A stretch of 64,000 bases of DNA, from the NCBI GenBank assembly GCA_052108535.1, contig JBQDZM010000008.1, forward strand, positions 22,153 to 86,152. Reading direction: 5' to 3'. The notes under the pieces are model-generated. The model had not been told where the DNA came from and searched no databases. It worked only from the letters and a program-made list of their open reading frames with translations. Source of the DNA: Galactobacter sp052108535. GTDB taxonomy: Bacteria; Actinomycetota; Actinomycetes; Actinomycetales; Micrococcaceae. The stretch's first letter is position 1; each line of letters begins with the position of its first letter. A program made the position numbers and the translations under genes. Below, piece by piece: positions 50,865 through 59,664 of this stretch.

Positions 50865-52472
50865 TCAGGACGCGGCGACGAGGGTGCGCAGGCGCTCCCC
50901 AGGCCGGGCGTCCAGCAGCATTCGGGTGGCCGCAGCCTGAGGTGAGGTGAAGACGGTGGCGGTGGGTCCGGTCTCCACGAGTCGGCCGCCGCTGAGTACG
51001 CCAACGTTGTGGCTGAAGCGTTCCACGACGGCGAGGTCGTGGGAGATGAAGAGGTAGGTCAGGCCCAGGTCTGTCTGGAGTTCTTCAAGCAAGTCAAGGA
51101 CCCGTTCCTGGGTGACGACGTCCAGGGCGGAGAGGGCCTCGTCCAGCACCAGCACCTGCGCTCCGACGGCCAGGGTGCGGGCGATCGCGACTCGCTGGCG
51201 CTGCCCTCCGGAGAGTTCGCCCGGCCGCGAGTTGAACAGGGTCTGGGGCAGGTGGACGTGGTCCAGGGCCTCCCGTACCCGCAGTTCGCGTTCGGCGCGA
51301 CCCAGCTTCTTGGTCTGCGGATCAGCGTGGTGCCGTAGGGGCTCCGCGATGATCTTGGCGACGCTCCAGCGTGGATCAAGCGAGGTGTCCGGGTTCTGGT
51401 GGACCAGCTGCAAGGTGCTCCACAGTTCCCGGCGCGCCGCGCCCCCGAGGCCCACGGTCTCCTGTCCAAGCACCTTCACTGACCCGGAGTCCGGATGCTC
51501 CAGGCCTAAGATCATGCGAGCCGTGGTGGACTTACCCGATCCGGACTCCCCCACCAGCGCAAACGTGGTTCCGCGCGGCACGGTGAGGTTCACCGAATGC
51601 ACCACGGTGCGATCGCCAGAGCTTTTCACGAGGTCGCGAACCTCCAGCGCCGCGTCGTCCGTCTGCGGCAGGCGCCTGGAATCCGCATTGGACGCAGAGG
51701 GAAGGGCCTGTCCCAGCAGGGCGCGCGTGTACTCCGCCTGGGCGTCCGTGGCGAGCTGTTTCACGGAGCCGGTCTCCACGATCTTGCCCTGCTTCAACAC
51801 GACCACGCGATCTGCCAGATCGGTGGCGACGGCGATGTCGTGGGTCACGAACACCACGGAGGTTCCATGGGTCCGCGCGAGCGTCGTGAAGGTGCTGAGC
51901 ACCTTCTTCTGCACGGTGACGTCTAGCGCCGACGTGGGTTCGTCCGCCACCAGCACGGTGGGCTCGCGGGAGAAGGCGAGCGCGATCAGGACGCGCTGCT
52001 TGAGCCCGCCGGAGAGCTCGTGCGGATACTGTTTTAGCCGCTCGGCCGGGCGGTCGATCCCGACGCTGTCCAGCAGATCGACAGCACGCTGTCGCAGGCT
52101 CGCCTGCGGCTGCTCGGCCACTATGCCCGACGCCCGGTGCAATTTTAGGGTCTCGAAGAGCTGGGCGCCGATGGTGCGCACCGGGTCCAGCGATGCTCCC
52201 GGGTCCTGCGGGACCAGGGAAATGGTCTCGCCGCGCAGGGCGCGGGCCGAGCGGGAGGTGACCTCCACGCCGTCGAGCACTACCTCACCCGAAACCGTCG
52301 CCGTAGGTGGCGTGAGACCGAGCAGCGCGCGGGTCAGGGTGGACTTGCCGGACCCGGATTCTCCGACCACGGCCAGGATCTCGCCGCGTTCCAGACTCAA
52401 GCTCACGCCAGCCACGGCGCGGACGCTGCCGTGGTGGACCTTGAGATCGGTGACATCTAAGACGGTAGACAT
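50865..52472 (-). CDS. Fused DppD-DppF-type dual ATPase
   Basis: The 535-residue protein contains two complete ABC ATPase domains in one chain. The first has Walker A GESGSGKSTLT, signature LSGGLKQRVLIALAF and Walker B VLVADEPTSALD; the second has GESGSGKSTTA, LSGGQRQRVAIARTL and VLVLDEALSALD. Oligopeptide-type importers normally use two separate ATPases, so this is a fusion of both. The ATG at 52472 overlaps the permease stop by one base (TGATG). Confidence 0.9.
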   Translation of the reverse strand: MSTVLDVTDLKVHHGSVRAVAGVSLSLERGEILAVVGESGSGKSTLTRALLGLTPPTATVSGEVVLDGVEVTSRSARALRGETISLVPQDPGASLDPVRTIGAQLFETLKLHRASGIVAEQPQASLRQRAVDLLDSVGIDRPAERLKQYPHELSGGLKQRVLIALAFSREPTVLVADEPTSALDVTVQKKVLSTFTTLARTHGTSVVFVTHDIAVATDLADRVVVLKQGKIVETGSVKQLATDAQAEYTRALLGQALPSASNADSRRLPQTDDAALEVRDLVKSSGDRTVVHSVNLTVPRGTTFALVGESGSGKSTTARMILGLEHPDSGSVKVLGQETVGLGGAARRELWSTLQLVHQNPDTSLDPRWSVAKIIAEPLRHHADPQTKKLGRAERELRVREALDHVHLPQTLFNSRPGELSGGQRQRVAIARTLAVGAQVLVLDEALSALDVVTQERVLDLLEELQTDLGLTYLFISHDLAVVERFSHNVGVLSGGRLVETGPTATVFTSPQAAATRMLLDARPGERLRTLVAAS

Positions 52473-53368
52473 CAGATCCTCACCTTCTTCTGCAGGGCGC
52501 GGCCGGCTGAGGCCAGGGACAGGACGGTGGCGACGATGACGAGGCCGGGCAGAGTGGACATCCACCAGGCGGGGCCCAGGTACTGGCGGCCTTCCGACAC
52601 CAGCAGCCCCCATTCCGGGGTGGGCGGCGGCGTCCCGAAGCCCAGGAAACCCAGGCCGGAAATCGCCAGGATGGCCGCACCGAGTTCAACGACCAGCAGC
52701 GCCAGGACGGGGCCGAGGACGTGCGGCAAGATGTGGGAGAAGACCACGGAGATCCCGTTGGCGCCGGACAGCCGGGCCGCCTCGACGTATTCGGTGGAGC
52801 GGACGCGGGCGACTTCGGCGCGGGTCAGGCGGGCGAACGTGGCGATGGAGGCCAGGCCCACACCGATGCCGAGCGAGATCGGTCCGGGTTCGTACGCGGA
52901 GACGATCACGAGGGCGATCAGCACGGCGGGGATGGCCAGCAGGACGTCGGCCAGTCGCATGGCGATGGCATCCACGATGCGCCCGCAGGTTCCCGCGGCC
53001 AGGCCCAGGAGGGTGCCGACCACCACGCCGAGCCCCACGGCGAGACCGGCCGTGATCAGGGTTCTTGCCGTGCCGTGGACCGTGCGCGCAAAGACGTCGC
53101 GGCCCAGGTGATCGGTGCCGAAGAGGTGCGCGCCAGACGGTGACTGCAACTTGTCGGCGGGGACGCCGGTCAGCGGGTCCTGACTCGCGAAGACCCCGGG
53201 GAGCAGGGCCCAGCCCAGGACCAGCACCAGGATCACGACGCTCAGCGTGGGGCCCCAGTGCCGGGCCAGGAAGCTCAGGCTGGACCGGAACCCGGAACGC
53301 CCACCCGGGGTCTCGGGCTGCGCGGCGTTCTCGGTGGTGGATGCCGGACGAGTCAATGTGGAAGTCAT
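52472..53368 (-). CDS. DppC-type ABC permease
   Basis: This 298-residue permease has about six helices. The segment LTRPASTTENAAQPETPGGR is a polar N-terminus, followed by DppC-type motifs: HLFGTDHLGRDVFARTVHGT and the EAA-loop region YVEAARLSGANGISVVFSHI. It pairs with the DppB-type permease that overlaps it by 4 bases and with the fused ATPase. Confidence 0.9.
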   Translation of the reverse strand: MTSTLTRPASTTENAAQPETPGGRSGFRSSLSFLARHWGPTLSVVILVLVLGWALLPGVFASQDPLTGVPADKLQSPSGAHLFGTDHLGRDVFARTVHGTARTLITAGLAVGLGVVVGTLLGLAAGTCGRIVDAIAMRLADVLLAIPAVLIALVIVSAYEPGPISLGIGVGLASIATFARLTRAEVARVRSTEYVEAARLSGANGISVVFSHILPHVLGPVLALLVVELGAAILAISGLGFLGFGTPPPTPEWGLLVSEGRQYLGPAWWMSTLPGLVIVATVLSLASAGRALQKKVRI

Positions 53369-54417
53369 GCCGTCGCCGCCTTCGGTTCGCTGGTCGCCAC
53401 GGAATCAAGCGCGGTTGCGGCGGTGGTGCCGGGGGTGCCGGAGGCGCCGCCACGCCGTCGGGCACTGCTGGTCTTCAGCACCCGCGGGTCCAGCAGGGGA
53501 TGGATCAGGTCAACGATGAGGTTCACGACGACGAAGACCACGGACGTCAGCAGGACCAGACCCTGAATCAGCGGGACGTCCTGGTTGGTGACCGCCTGCA
53601 GCACCAACTGGCCAAGGCCTGCGCGAGCGAACACGGTCTCCGTGATGATGGAGCCGGCCAGCAGCGTGCCGACCGTGACGCCGGCAACCGTGAGGGCAGG
53701 TGCCGCGGCGTTCTTCAGCGCGTGAGAGAAGAGGATGCGCGCTTCCCCGACCCCGCGGGCTCGCAGCGCCTCGACGTAGGGCTGCGCGTAGACCGTATCC
53801 AGGGACTTCAGCAGCACCTGCGCCAGCGGCGCGGAGACGTGCAGGGCCAGCACCACCATGGGGACAAGCAGCGCCAGCAAGGTGCCGTCCGGGAAGAGGG
53901 ACATGACGCCCAACTGCACGGCCAACAGCTGCAAGATGATCAGGCCGAGCCAGAAGACCGGGACCGCCGCGAAGAACGGGGGCAGACCAACCAGGAAGGC
54001 CTTCAGCCGCCGCAGGAATCCACCGCGGTCAGTGGGGGCCAGGGTCGCTGCGATGCTCACGGCGAGCGCGAACACCACCGCCAGGACGAAGGCGCCGGAG
54101 GCCAGCTGCAGTGTGGATCCTATGACGGAACCGATCCGCTGCGTGGCCGGCTGCCCGGAGGCCAAGGAGTAGCCCACGTCTCCGGTAAACAGGCCGCCCA
54201 GGTGATGGAAGTACTGGGTCAGCAACGGCAGATCGTAGCCGTACTGCTTCTGCATGGCCGCCACCGTGGCCGGGTCCGGGGTGGAATCCTGGGAGAGGAA
54301 AATCGTGACCGGATCACTCGGCAAGAGTTGGATGGCGAAAAACACCAGGGTGTAGGCCAGCCAGATCACCACGATGGCCTGGATCAGGCGAGACCCGACG
54401 TATTTCAGGGTGGTCAT
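53365..54417 (-). CDS. DppB-type ABC permease, first gene of S-box operon
   Basis: From the ATG at 54417 (GGAGGG upstream) the protein has 350 residues. The N-terminus (YVGSRLIQAIVVIWLAYTLV) and the region QPYVEALRARGVGEARILFS with the EAA loop identify a DppB-type permease with six helices. A polar Ser/Ala/Thr-rich tail follows. Its 5' leader carries the S-box at 54550-54645. It heads an operon of two permeases, fused ATPase, binding protein, FMN monooxygenase and probably the DszC-like gene. Confidence 0.9.
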   Translation of the reverse strand: MTTLKYVGSRLIQAIVVIWLAYTLVFFAIQLLPSDPVTIFLSQDSTPDPATVAAMQKQYGYDLPLLTQYFHHLGGLFTGDVGYSLASGQPATQRIGSVIGSTLQLASGAFVLAVVFALAVSIAATLAPTDRGGFLRRLKAFLVGLPPFFAAVPVFWLGLIILQLLAVQLGVMSLFPDGTLLALLVPMVVLALHVSAPLAQVLLKSLDTVYAQPYVEALRARGVGEARILFSHALKNAAAPALTVAGVTVGTLLAGSIITETVFARAGLGQLVLQAVTNQDVPLIQGLVLLTSVVFVVVNLIVDLIHPLLDPRVLKTSSARRRGGASGTPGTTAATALDSVATSEPKAATA

Positions 54418-54549
54418 GCGCTCTCCCTCCTTCCGCTTGGCGGCCGTGCGGCCTACCGATTCGTACCGGTGGAAGGGGGATCGTGACACTCCTAAGGACA
54501 CGTTGCAGCACCATGCGCTGCACGGACCGAGAGGAGGTGACTGATGTCT

Positions 54550-54645
54550 TCCATCGGTCCTGGCGGAAGCACCCTCTGCCCGTGTCACGGGGCTGATGGT
54601 TGCTGCGACGTCTACGAGCCAGGTCTCTCGGTCGCTCTTGATGGG
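54550..54645 (-). promoter_or_regulatory. S-box (SAM) riboswitch upstream of importer operon
   Basis: On the minus strand it has P1 arms CCCATC/CGATGG, GAGCGACC, GAGAGACCTGGCTC, GCAGCAACC (complement of 54598-54606) and GGGTGCTT followed by GCCAGGA. Unlike the other leaders, about 130 bases separate it from the start codon, including a 6-bp hairpin at 54504-54522, so a different read-out is possible. Confidence 0.85.
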
Positions 54646-54784
54646 TGTCTGGCTCGGTACATCCGAACCCGACGTCACCAGTGTGTCGGCCTCGGCGTCA
54701 TACGTCGCGAAATGTGACGAAGCGTGACGTGGGGCACCCGCCGAGCATGGCGCTCTTCGGCCAGCCGCGCCCTTCCAGGCCTGC

Positions 54785-54966
54785 TTTCCACGGTCAGGCC
54801 NNNNNNNNNNNNNNNNNNNNNNNNNNNNNNNNNNNNNNNNNNNNNNNNNNNNNNNNNNNNNNNNNNNNNNNNNNNNNNNNNNNNNNNNNNNNNNNNNNNN
54901 TTTCCACGGTCAGGCCGCCCTCCCGACACAGGCGTCAGCTCAGGGCCGGCTTTCCACGGTCAGGCC
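54785..54966. repeat. Short repeats around assembly gap
   Basis: TTTCCACGGTCAGGCC occurs at 54785-54800, 54901-54916 and 54951-54966, a 50-bp period for the last two, with 100 N at 54801-54900. The gap probably lies in a tandem array that short reads could not resolve. No gene is supported between the two S-box leaders. Confidence 0.7.
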
Positions 54967-55110
54967 ACCTTCTCCTATGCGGAAAGGCGGCCTGTGTGTG
55001 GATCGCGGTAGGACGGAAGGAGCACGGCCCGCGACCGGCGGAGAAGTCGCAATAGGCGCGCAACACAATTTGGTCCCGCCCGGGCCCGCGGTGCTCAATG
55101 GAGGTGGTAA

Positions 55111-55216
55111 CCATCCAGAGCGGCTTGAGAGACCTGGCTCGACGACGCCGCAGCAACCGCCTCACCACCCCGACCCCGGGGCAGCAGGACGGTGCTCACG
55201 CCAGGAGTCGATGGAG
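55111..55216 (+). promoter_or_regulatory. S-box (SAM) riboswitch upstream of acetyl-CoA synthetase
   Basis: Blocks in order: CCATCC (P1), GAGCGGCTTGAGAGACCTGG, GCAGCAACC at 55150-55158, a GC-rich hairpin, GGTGCT, GCCAGGA and CGATGGA (P1). The 3' P1 strand overlaps the GGAGGA ribosome-binding site of the TTG start at 55227, so SAM binding could directly mask translation. Confidence 0.85.
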
Positions 55217-55226
55217 GAGCACTCTC

Positions 55227-57284
55227 TTGAGCAACACCCAACTGCCCTCAGCCGGTCAGGACTTCGTGGACGGCGTGAACCTCACCGTGGCCCGTTCCGA
55301 GGCCGAGCGCGAGGAACGCCTCTGGACCGAAGATAAGCGCCTGGCGTTCTGGGACCAGGCCGCGCGGAAGCTCACTTGGGAGCGCGAGTGGGACACCGTG
55401 CACACCTGGACCCCGCCGAACAAGGAAACCCGTCGCGGACCCGAATTCACCTGGTACGCCGGTGGCACGCTGAACGCTGCGGTGAACTGCGCCGATCGCC
55501 ATGTGGCGGCGGGCAACGGTGACAAGGTCGCGATCTACTTTGAGGGCGAGCCCGGGGATCGCGAGGCCGTGACTTACCGCGACCTCACCGAGCGCATCTG
55601 CCAGGCTGCCAACGCGCTCGAGTCCCTGGGTGTGGGCAAGGGCGACCGCGTGGTCATCTACCTGCCCGTGCTCGTGGAGACCATTGTCATCACGCTGGCC
55701 TGCGCCCGCATCGGAGCGGTGCACTCGCTGGTGTTTGGTGGTTTTTCCGCGGAGGCGCTGCAATTCCGGGTGGAGGACACGCGCGCCAAGCTGCTGGTCA
55801 CCACGGACGGGCAGTTCCGCCGCGGCACCTCGGTGCCGGTGAAGGCCAATGCCGACCAGGCGGTCTCCGGGGATAACGAGATCGAGCACGTGCTGGTGCT
55901 CAAGCGCACCGGCGACGAGATCGACTGGACGCCGGGGCGCGACGTCTGGTGGCACGACGTCGTGCATTCCCAGCCGCTGACACATGCCGCGGAGGCGTTC
56001 GACGCCGAGACCCCGCTGTTCATCATGTACACGTCCGGCACCACCGGTAAGCCCAAGGGGCTGGTGCACACCACCGGCGGCTACCTCACGCAGGCGTGCT
56101 GGAGCTACGAGTTCCTCTACGCCAATCCTGACGAATCCTTGCGGGACTCCGACGTCCACTGGTGCACGGCTGACCTGGCCTGGGTCACCGCGCACACCTA
56201 TGAGATGTACGGTCCGCTCTCCAATGGCGTGACGCAGGTGCTGTACGAGGGCGTGCCCAACGCCCCGCATCCGGGCCGTCACTTCGAGATCATCCAGCGC
56301 TACGGCGTCACGTCCTACTACACGGCCCCCACGCTGGTGCGTTCGCTGATGGGCTGGTTCCCCGACGGTGTCCCTGCCTCCTACGATCTGTCCTCCATCC
56401 GCCTGGGCGGAACCGTGGGCGAGGCCGTGAACCCGGAGGCCTGGAACTGGCTGCGCAACCAGGTGGGGCGCGATACCCCCGGCGGCATCCCCATGGTGGA
56501 TACCTGGTGGCAGTCGGAGACCGGCGCCACAGTGCTCTCCCCGCGGCAGACCGACCCGTCGTTCAAGCCGGGCTGCGCCACCCGCGCGTTCCCTGGGCTG
56601 GCCGTGGACATTGTGTCCGACGATGGGACTCGCGTCCCAGCGAACGTCCAGGGCAACATCGTGGTCACCAAGATCGGGCCGGGGCAGGCCCGGACCGTGT
56701 GGGGTAATCCCGAGCGCTTCTACACGTCGTACTGGGAGAAGTACGTGGATCAGGGTTGGTTCCTGGCCGGCGACGGCGCCCGCTTCGATGCGGACGGCGA
56801 CGTGTGGATCCTGGGCCGCACCGATGACGTCATCAATATTTCCGGTCACCGCCTCTCCACCATCGAGATCGAATCGGCCCTGGTGGTGGACCCGGGTGTG
56901 GTGGAGGCTGGCGTGTGCCCGTCGTACGACGCTAAGACCGGCCATGCCGCCGTGGCGTTCGTGGTGCCACTGGACAAGTCGCTGATCCGGTACGCGGGCG
57001 GACTGGAGGGCTCCCTCGAGGAATCCTTGGAGGAGTGGACGCTGCGGCGCGACGCCTATGCCGCGCAGTTGCGGGCGGGTATCCGGCAGCACATCGGGCC
57101 CATCGCCAAACCTCGCGACATCGTGTTCGTGGAGGACGTACCCAAGACCCGGTCGGGGAAGATCATGCGCCGCCTGCTGACGCAATTGTTTGAGGGAACC
57201 ACATTGGGCGACACTACTTCCCTGCAGAACGAACCCTGCATCCCGGGCATCGACACCATCTGCCGCGAGGGCGTGCGGGCCTGA
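55227..57284 (+). CDS. acsA: Acetyl-CoA synthetase
   Basis: The TTG start at 55227 follows GGAGGA by 8 bases and gives 685 residues. ANL-superfamily motifs are present: FIMYTSGTTGKPKGLVHTTG, WCTADLAWVTAHTYEMYGPL, DTWWQSETGA, DGDVWILGRTDDVINISGHR and the acetyl-regulated C-terminal Lys motif PKTRSGKIMRRLL. These and the length identify acetyl-CoA synthetase (acetate + ATP + CoA to acetyl-CoA). Its S-box leader ties it to methionine status, which is unusual for this enzyme. MetY, encoded about 5 kb away with its own S-box, releases acetate, offering a reason. Confidence 0.9.
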   Translation: MSNTQLPSAGQDFVDGVNLTVARSEAEREERLWTEDKRLAFWDQAARKLTWEREWDTVHTWTPPNKETRRGPEFTWYAGGTLNAAVNCADRHVAAGNGDKVAIYFEGEPGDREAVTYRDLTERICQAANALESLGVGKGDRVVIYLPVLVETIVITLACARIGAVHSLVFGGFSAEALQFRVEDTRAKLLVTTDGQFRRGTSVPVKANADQAVSGDNEIEHVLVLKRTGDEIDWTPGRDVWWHDVVHSQPLTHAAEAFDAETPLFIMYTSGTTGKPKGLVHTTGGYLTQACWSYEFLYANPDESLRDSDVHWCTADLAWVTAHTYEMYGPLSNGVTQVLYEGVPNAPHPGRHFEIIQRYGVTSYYTAPTLVRSLMGWFPDGVPASYDLSSIRLGGTVGEAVNPEAWNWLRNQVGRDTPGGIPMVDTWWQSETGATVLSPRQTDPSFKPGCATRAFPGLAVDIVSDDGTRVPANVQGNIVVTKIGPGQARTVWGNPERFYTSYWEKYVDQGWFLAGDGARFDADGDVWILGRTDDVINISGHRLSTIEIESALVVDPGVVEAGVCPSYDAKTGHAAVAFVVPLDKSLIRYAGGLEGSLEESLEEWTLRRDAYAAQLRAGIRQHIGPIAKPRDIVFVEDVPKTRSGKIMRRLLTQLFEGTTLGDTTSLQNEPCIPGIDTICREGVRA

Positions 57285-57292
57285 CCACGCTT

Positions 57293-57375
57293 CACCGTAC
57301 GGTGGATCCTCCACATTGCGGTGCTCAGTGCCCACCTAGCACCGTAATCTGAAGCATCCACCGTAATCTGAAGCA
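57293..57375. repeat. Palindrome and 17-bp direct repeats
   Basis: CACCGTACGGTG (57293-57304) is a 12-bp palindrome. CACCGTAATCTGAAGCA occurs twice, at 57340-57356 and 57359-57375. The pair lies just upstream of the truncated DUF7832-like gene and may be its old promoter or operator. Confidence 0.6.
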
Positions 57376-57389
57376 CTAGGCTTCCGAGC

Positions 57390-57703
57390 ATGACCAAGTT
57401 CGACGACGCAAGCTGGCATTACGGCGGCAAGAGATCACCCCGGCTGTGTTCGTGATGTCGGCCCTGGACGAGGCCCTCACTGACGACGACCTGAGCGACG
57501 ACGGCCGTGCCTTCGCCACCGCCTATTACAGCGGTCGCGATGACCAGTCCCTCTACCTCGACGACTACGTTGACCAGTTCGAGGACACCGAATCCATCTA
57601 CGGGGTTCCGGATACCTGGGAGTCCTACGCTGCGGTCGCGCCATTCATCGCCTCCGCGTTCAAGCGTTGGACGGATGCAGGCAAGCCCGAGTACCTGAAC
57701 TGA
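57390..57703 (+). pseudogene. DUF7832-like gene with internal deletion and frameshift
   Basis: The ATG at 57390 begins MTKFDDASWHYGG, the start expected for this family, but the frame stops at 57455. A second frame continues with EITPAVFVMSALDEALTDDD and runs to a family-like C-terminus (VPDTWESYAAVAPFIASAFK). Compared with remembered full-length relatives, about 50 residues between the halves are missing. The gene is therefore broken by a deletion that also shifted the frame. Family naming is from memory; the disruption is visible in the sequence. Confidence 0.7.
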
Positions 57704-57733
57704 GGTCTGGGTACCGGAGCCTGTGGCTACCGG

Positions 57734-58960
57734 TCAGGCCTTCACGGCCGGCGTCCGCAGGGCCAGCTCCGCGAAGACCTCCACGCCGCGCGGGATCACC
57801 GCGTCGTCGAACACTGCGTTGGCGCTGTGACCGCTAGGTGCCGTCGCAGGATCGACGCCAACAGGCACCGCGCCCAGGTCGAAGTAGGCACCAGAGACCT
57901 CATCCAGCACACAAGAGAAGTCCTCGCTACCTGCACCCGGGCCCGCCATCTCCTGCCAGGCCGTATCCCCGAACAGGTCCTTCACCACAGATTCGACGAA
58001 GCCGACCTCCGAAGCCTCGTTGACGGTCACCGGGAACTGGCAATCATGTTTGATGGACACGTCCATGCCGTGAGCGGACGCGATACCTCTCACCAGTTGT
58101 TCCACGCCCGGCACCAGCCTTGACCGGGCGGCGCGCGAGAAGGAACGCATAGTGATGGCAATTTCCGCGGTGTCGGGGATGATGTTTGCCGCGGTTCCTG
58201 CGGTGATACGACCCACCGTCACCACCACGGGATCCTCGCGCACGGCGAAGTTCCGGGTCACGAAGGTCTGCAGTGCCAGGACCATCTCCGCCGCGACGGG
58301 CACCGGGTCGGCCGCGTCCTGCGGGCGGGAGCCGTGCCCGCCACGACCCTGGACCGTGACGATGAAGTCGTCACACCCCGCGGAGTGAGTCCCTGCACGG
58401 GACTCGAACACCCCTCCGGGCAAGCGCGAGGAGGCCACGTGCAAAGCATAGGCGTGGTCCACCCGTCGGCCAGCGACCTCCAAGAGGCCCTCCTGAATCA
58501 TCAGGTGCGCACCACCGTCGGTCTCCTCGGCGGGCTGGAACATGCCCACCACGTCCGCGACCAGCTCGTCACGCCGCGTGGCCAGGTACGCCAGAGCGCC
58601 GTAGAGACCTGCCGTGTGCAGGTCGTGGCCGCAGGCGTGCATCGCCCCGTTCGTCGAGGCGAAAGGCAGCCCGGTCTCCTCCACCACAGGCAGTGCGTCC
58701 ATGTCGCCACGCAGCAGAACCACCGGCCGCTCATGCCCGTCCGGAACCGGCGCCGCACCACGCAACACCACCACCACCGAATCCAGCGCGGATCCCGTGG
58801 TGATCTCCATGGCGCCCTCCGGCAGCGATTCCTGCACGCGAGCCAGCCGAGCCAGGACGGCCGCCTGCGTCTGGGGCAACCTCAAGTCCACCTCGGGATG
58901 AGTGTGCAGTTCGCGACGGAACTCAATGACGTCAGCGGCGAGGGCGGAGGGGATGGGCAC
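57734..58960 (-). CDS. M20-family amidohydrolase
   Basis: The GTG at 58960 follows AAGGAG and gives 408 residues. M20D amidohydrolase motifs include EFRRELHTHPEVDLRLPQTQ, LLRGDMDALPVVEETGLPFA, HACGHDLHTAGLYGAL with metal ligands, FQPAEETDGGA, and the dimerisation insert GRGGHGSRPQDAADP. Such enzymes deacylate N-acyl amino acids, indole-3-acetyl conjugates or hippurate. The longer ORF to 59041 lacks a ribosome-binding site and conserved residues. It is not in an evident operon. Confidence 0.88.
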   Translation of the reverse strand: MPIPSALAADVIEFRRELHTHPEVDLRLPQTQAAVLARLARVQESLPEGAMEITTGSALDSVVVVLRGAAPVPDGHERPVVLLRGDMDALPVVEETGLPFASTNGAMHACGHDLHTAGLYGALAYLATRRDELVADVVGMFQPAEETDGGAHLMIQEGLLEVAGRRVDHAYALHVASSRLPGGVFESRAGTHSAGCDDFIVTVQGRGGHGSRPQDAADPVPVAAEMVLALQTFVTRNFAVREDPVVVTVGRITAGTAANIIPDTAEIAITMRSFSRAARSRLVPGVEQLVRGIASAHGMDVSIKHDCQFPVTVNEASEVGFVESVVKDLFGDTAWQEMAGPGAGSEDFSCVLDEVSGAYFDLGAVPVGVDPATAPSGHSANAVFDDAVIPRGVEVFAELALRTPAVKA

Positions 58961-59079
58961 GCAGGCTCCTTCAGGCAAGGGAAAACACGGTCCGTTCAAG
59001 GATATCCAGCACCCGTCGCGGACGGTCCCTGCGCGGCTCACGCATCACTCTGCTCAAAAAGGGCAATAGACTCGACTGC

Positions 59080-59664
59080 ATGACTTCATCTCCACTGTTC
59101 GCAGACCTTGATGAGTTTCGCGATCACCTGCGCAAGGGTGCCTTCACCTGGTTGCTGACCCGAGGAATCCTGGGCGTCCTGCTCGGCTTGTTGCTGTTCC
59201 TCTTCCCGCTGGCCTCCGGCGCCGGGATCGCGACCGCCGTCGGTCTGATTATCGGTTTCTGGTTGGTCCTGGACGGGGGTTCCTCCTGCGCGCTGGCCTT
59301 CCGCGAGAAAAAGGCCGGTTCCAAATGGGGTTGGACGCTGATCGGTGGCATCGCAGCCATCGTCTCCGGCGCCCTCGCCCTCATCTTCCCTGCGGTTCTG
59401 GGATCCCTGGGCGGTCTCATGGTGCTTTGGTTCATGGCGATCGGCATGATGGTCCGTGGCGTTCTGGAACTGGGCGACACCCGCCTGGGCGGTTGGAGCA
59501 TCGCGCTGGGCATCATCAACCTGGTCTTCGGCGTCTTCCTCGCCGTCATGACCCTGTTGAACCCGGGCGGCACGTTGCTTGGGCTGGTGTGGGTCGGCGG
59601 CATCTACGGCGTGGTCTTCGGCATCGCCTCCATCATCGCCGCCATCAAACTGCGTAAGGCATGA
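59080..59664 (+). CDS. HdeD/DUF308-family membrane protein
   Basis: This 194-residue protein has six hydrophobic helices in three pairs, with family-typical segments WLLTRGILGVLLGLLLFLFP, LIIGFWLVLDGG and GWTLIGGIAAIVSGALALIF. HdeD-like proteins are linked to acid and envelope stress, though their chemistry is unknown. Its stop overlaps the start of the following SDR gene (ATGA), so the two are coupled. Confidence 0.85.
   Translation: MTSSPLFADLDEFRDHLRKGAFTWLLTRGILGVLLGLLLFLFPLASGAGIATAVGLIIGFWLVLDGGSSCALAFREKKAGSKWGWTLIGGIAAIVSGALALIFPAVLGSLGGLMVLWFMAIGMMVRGVLELGDTRLGGWSIALGIINLVFGVFLAVMTLLNPGGTLLGLVWVGGIYGVVFGIASIIAAIKLRKA

Noticed and set aside
54504..54522. Riboswitch expression-platform terminator for the importer operon
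   Set aside because: The hairpin has only a 6-bp stem and no T tract follows on the minus strand, so termination is not supported.
55248..57335. Minus-strand open frame of 695 codons
   Set aside because: It is antisense to acetyl-CoA synthetase; a Gly/Val/His-rich shadow product with no domain.
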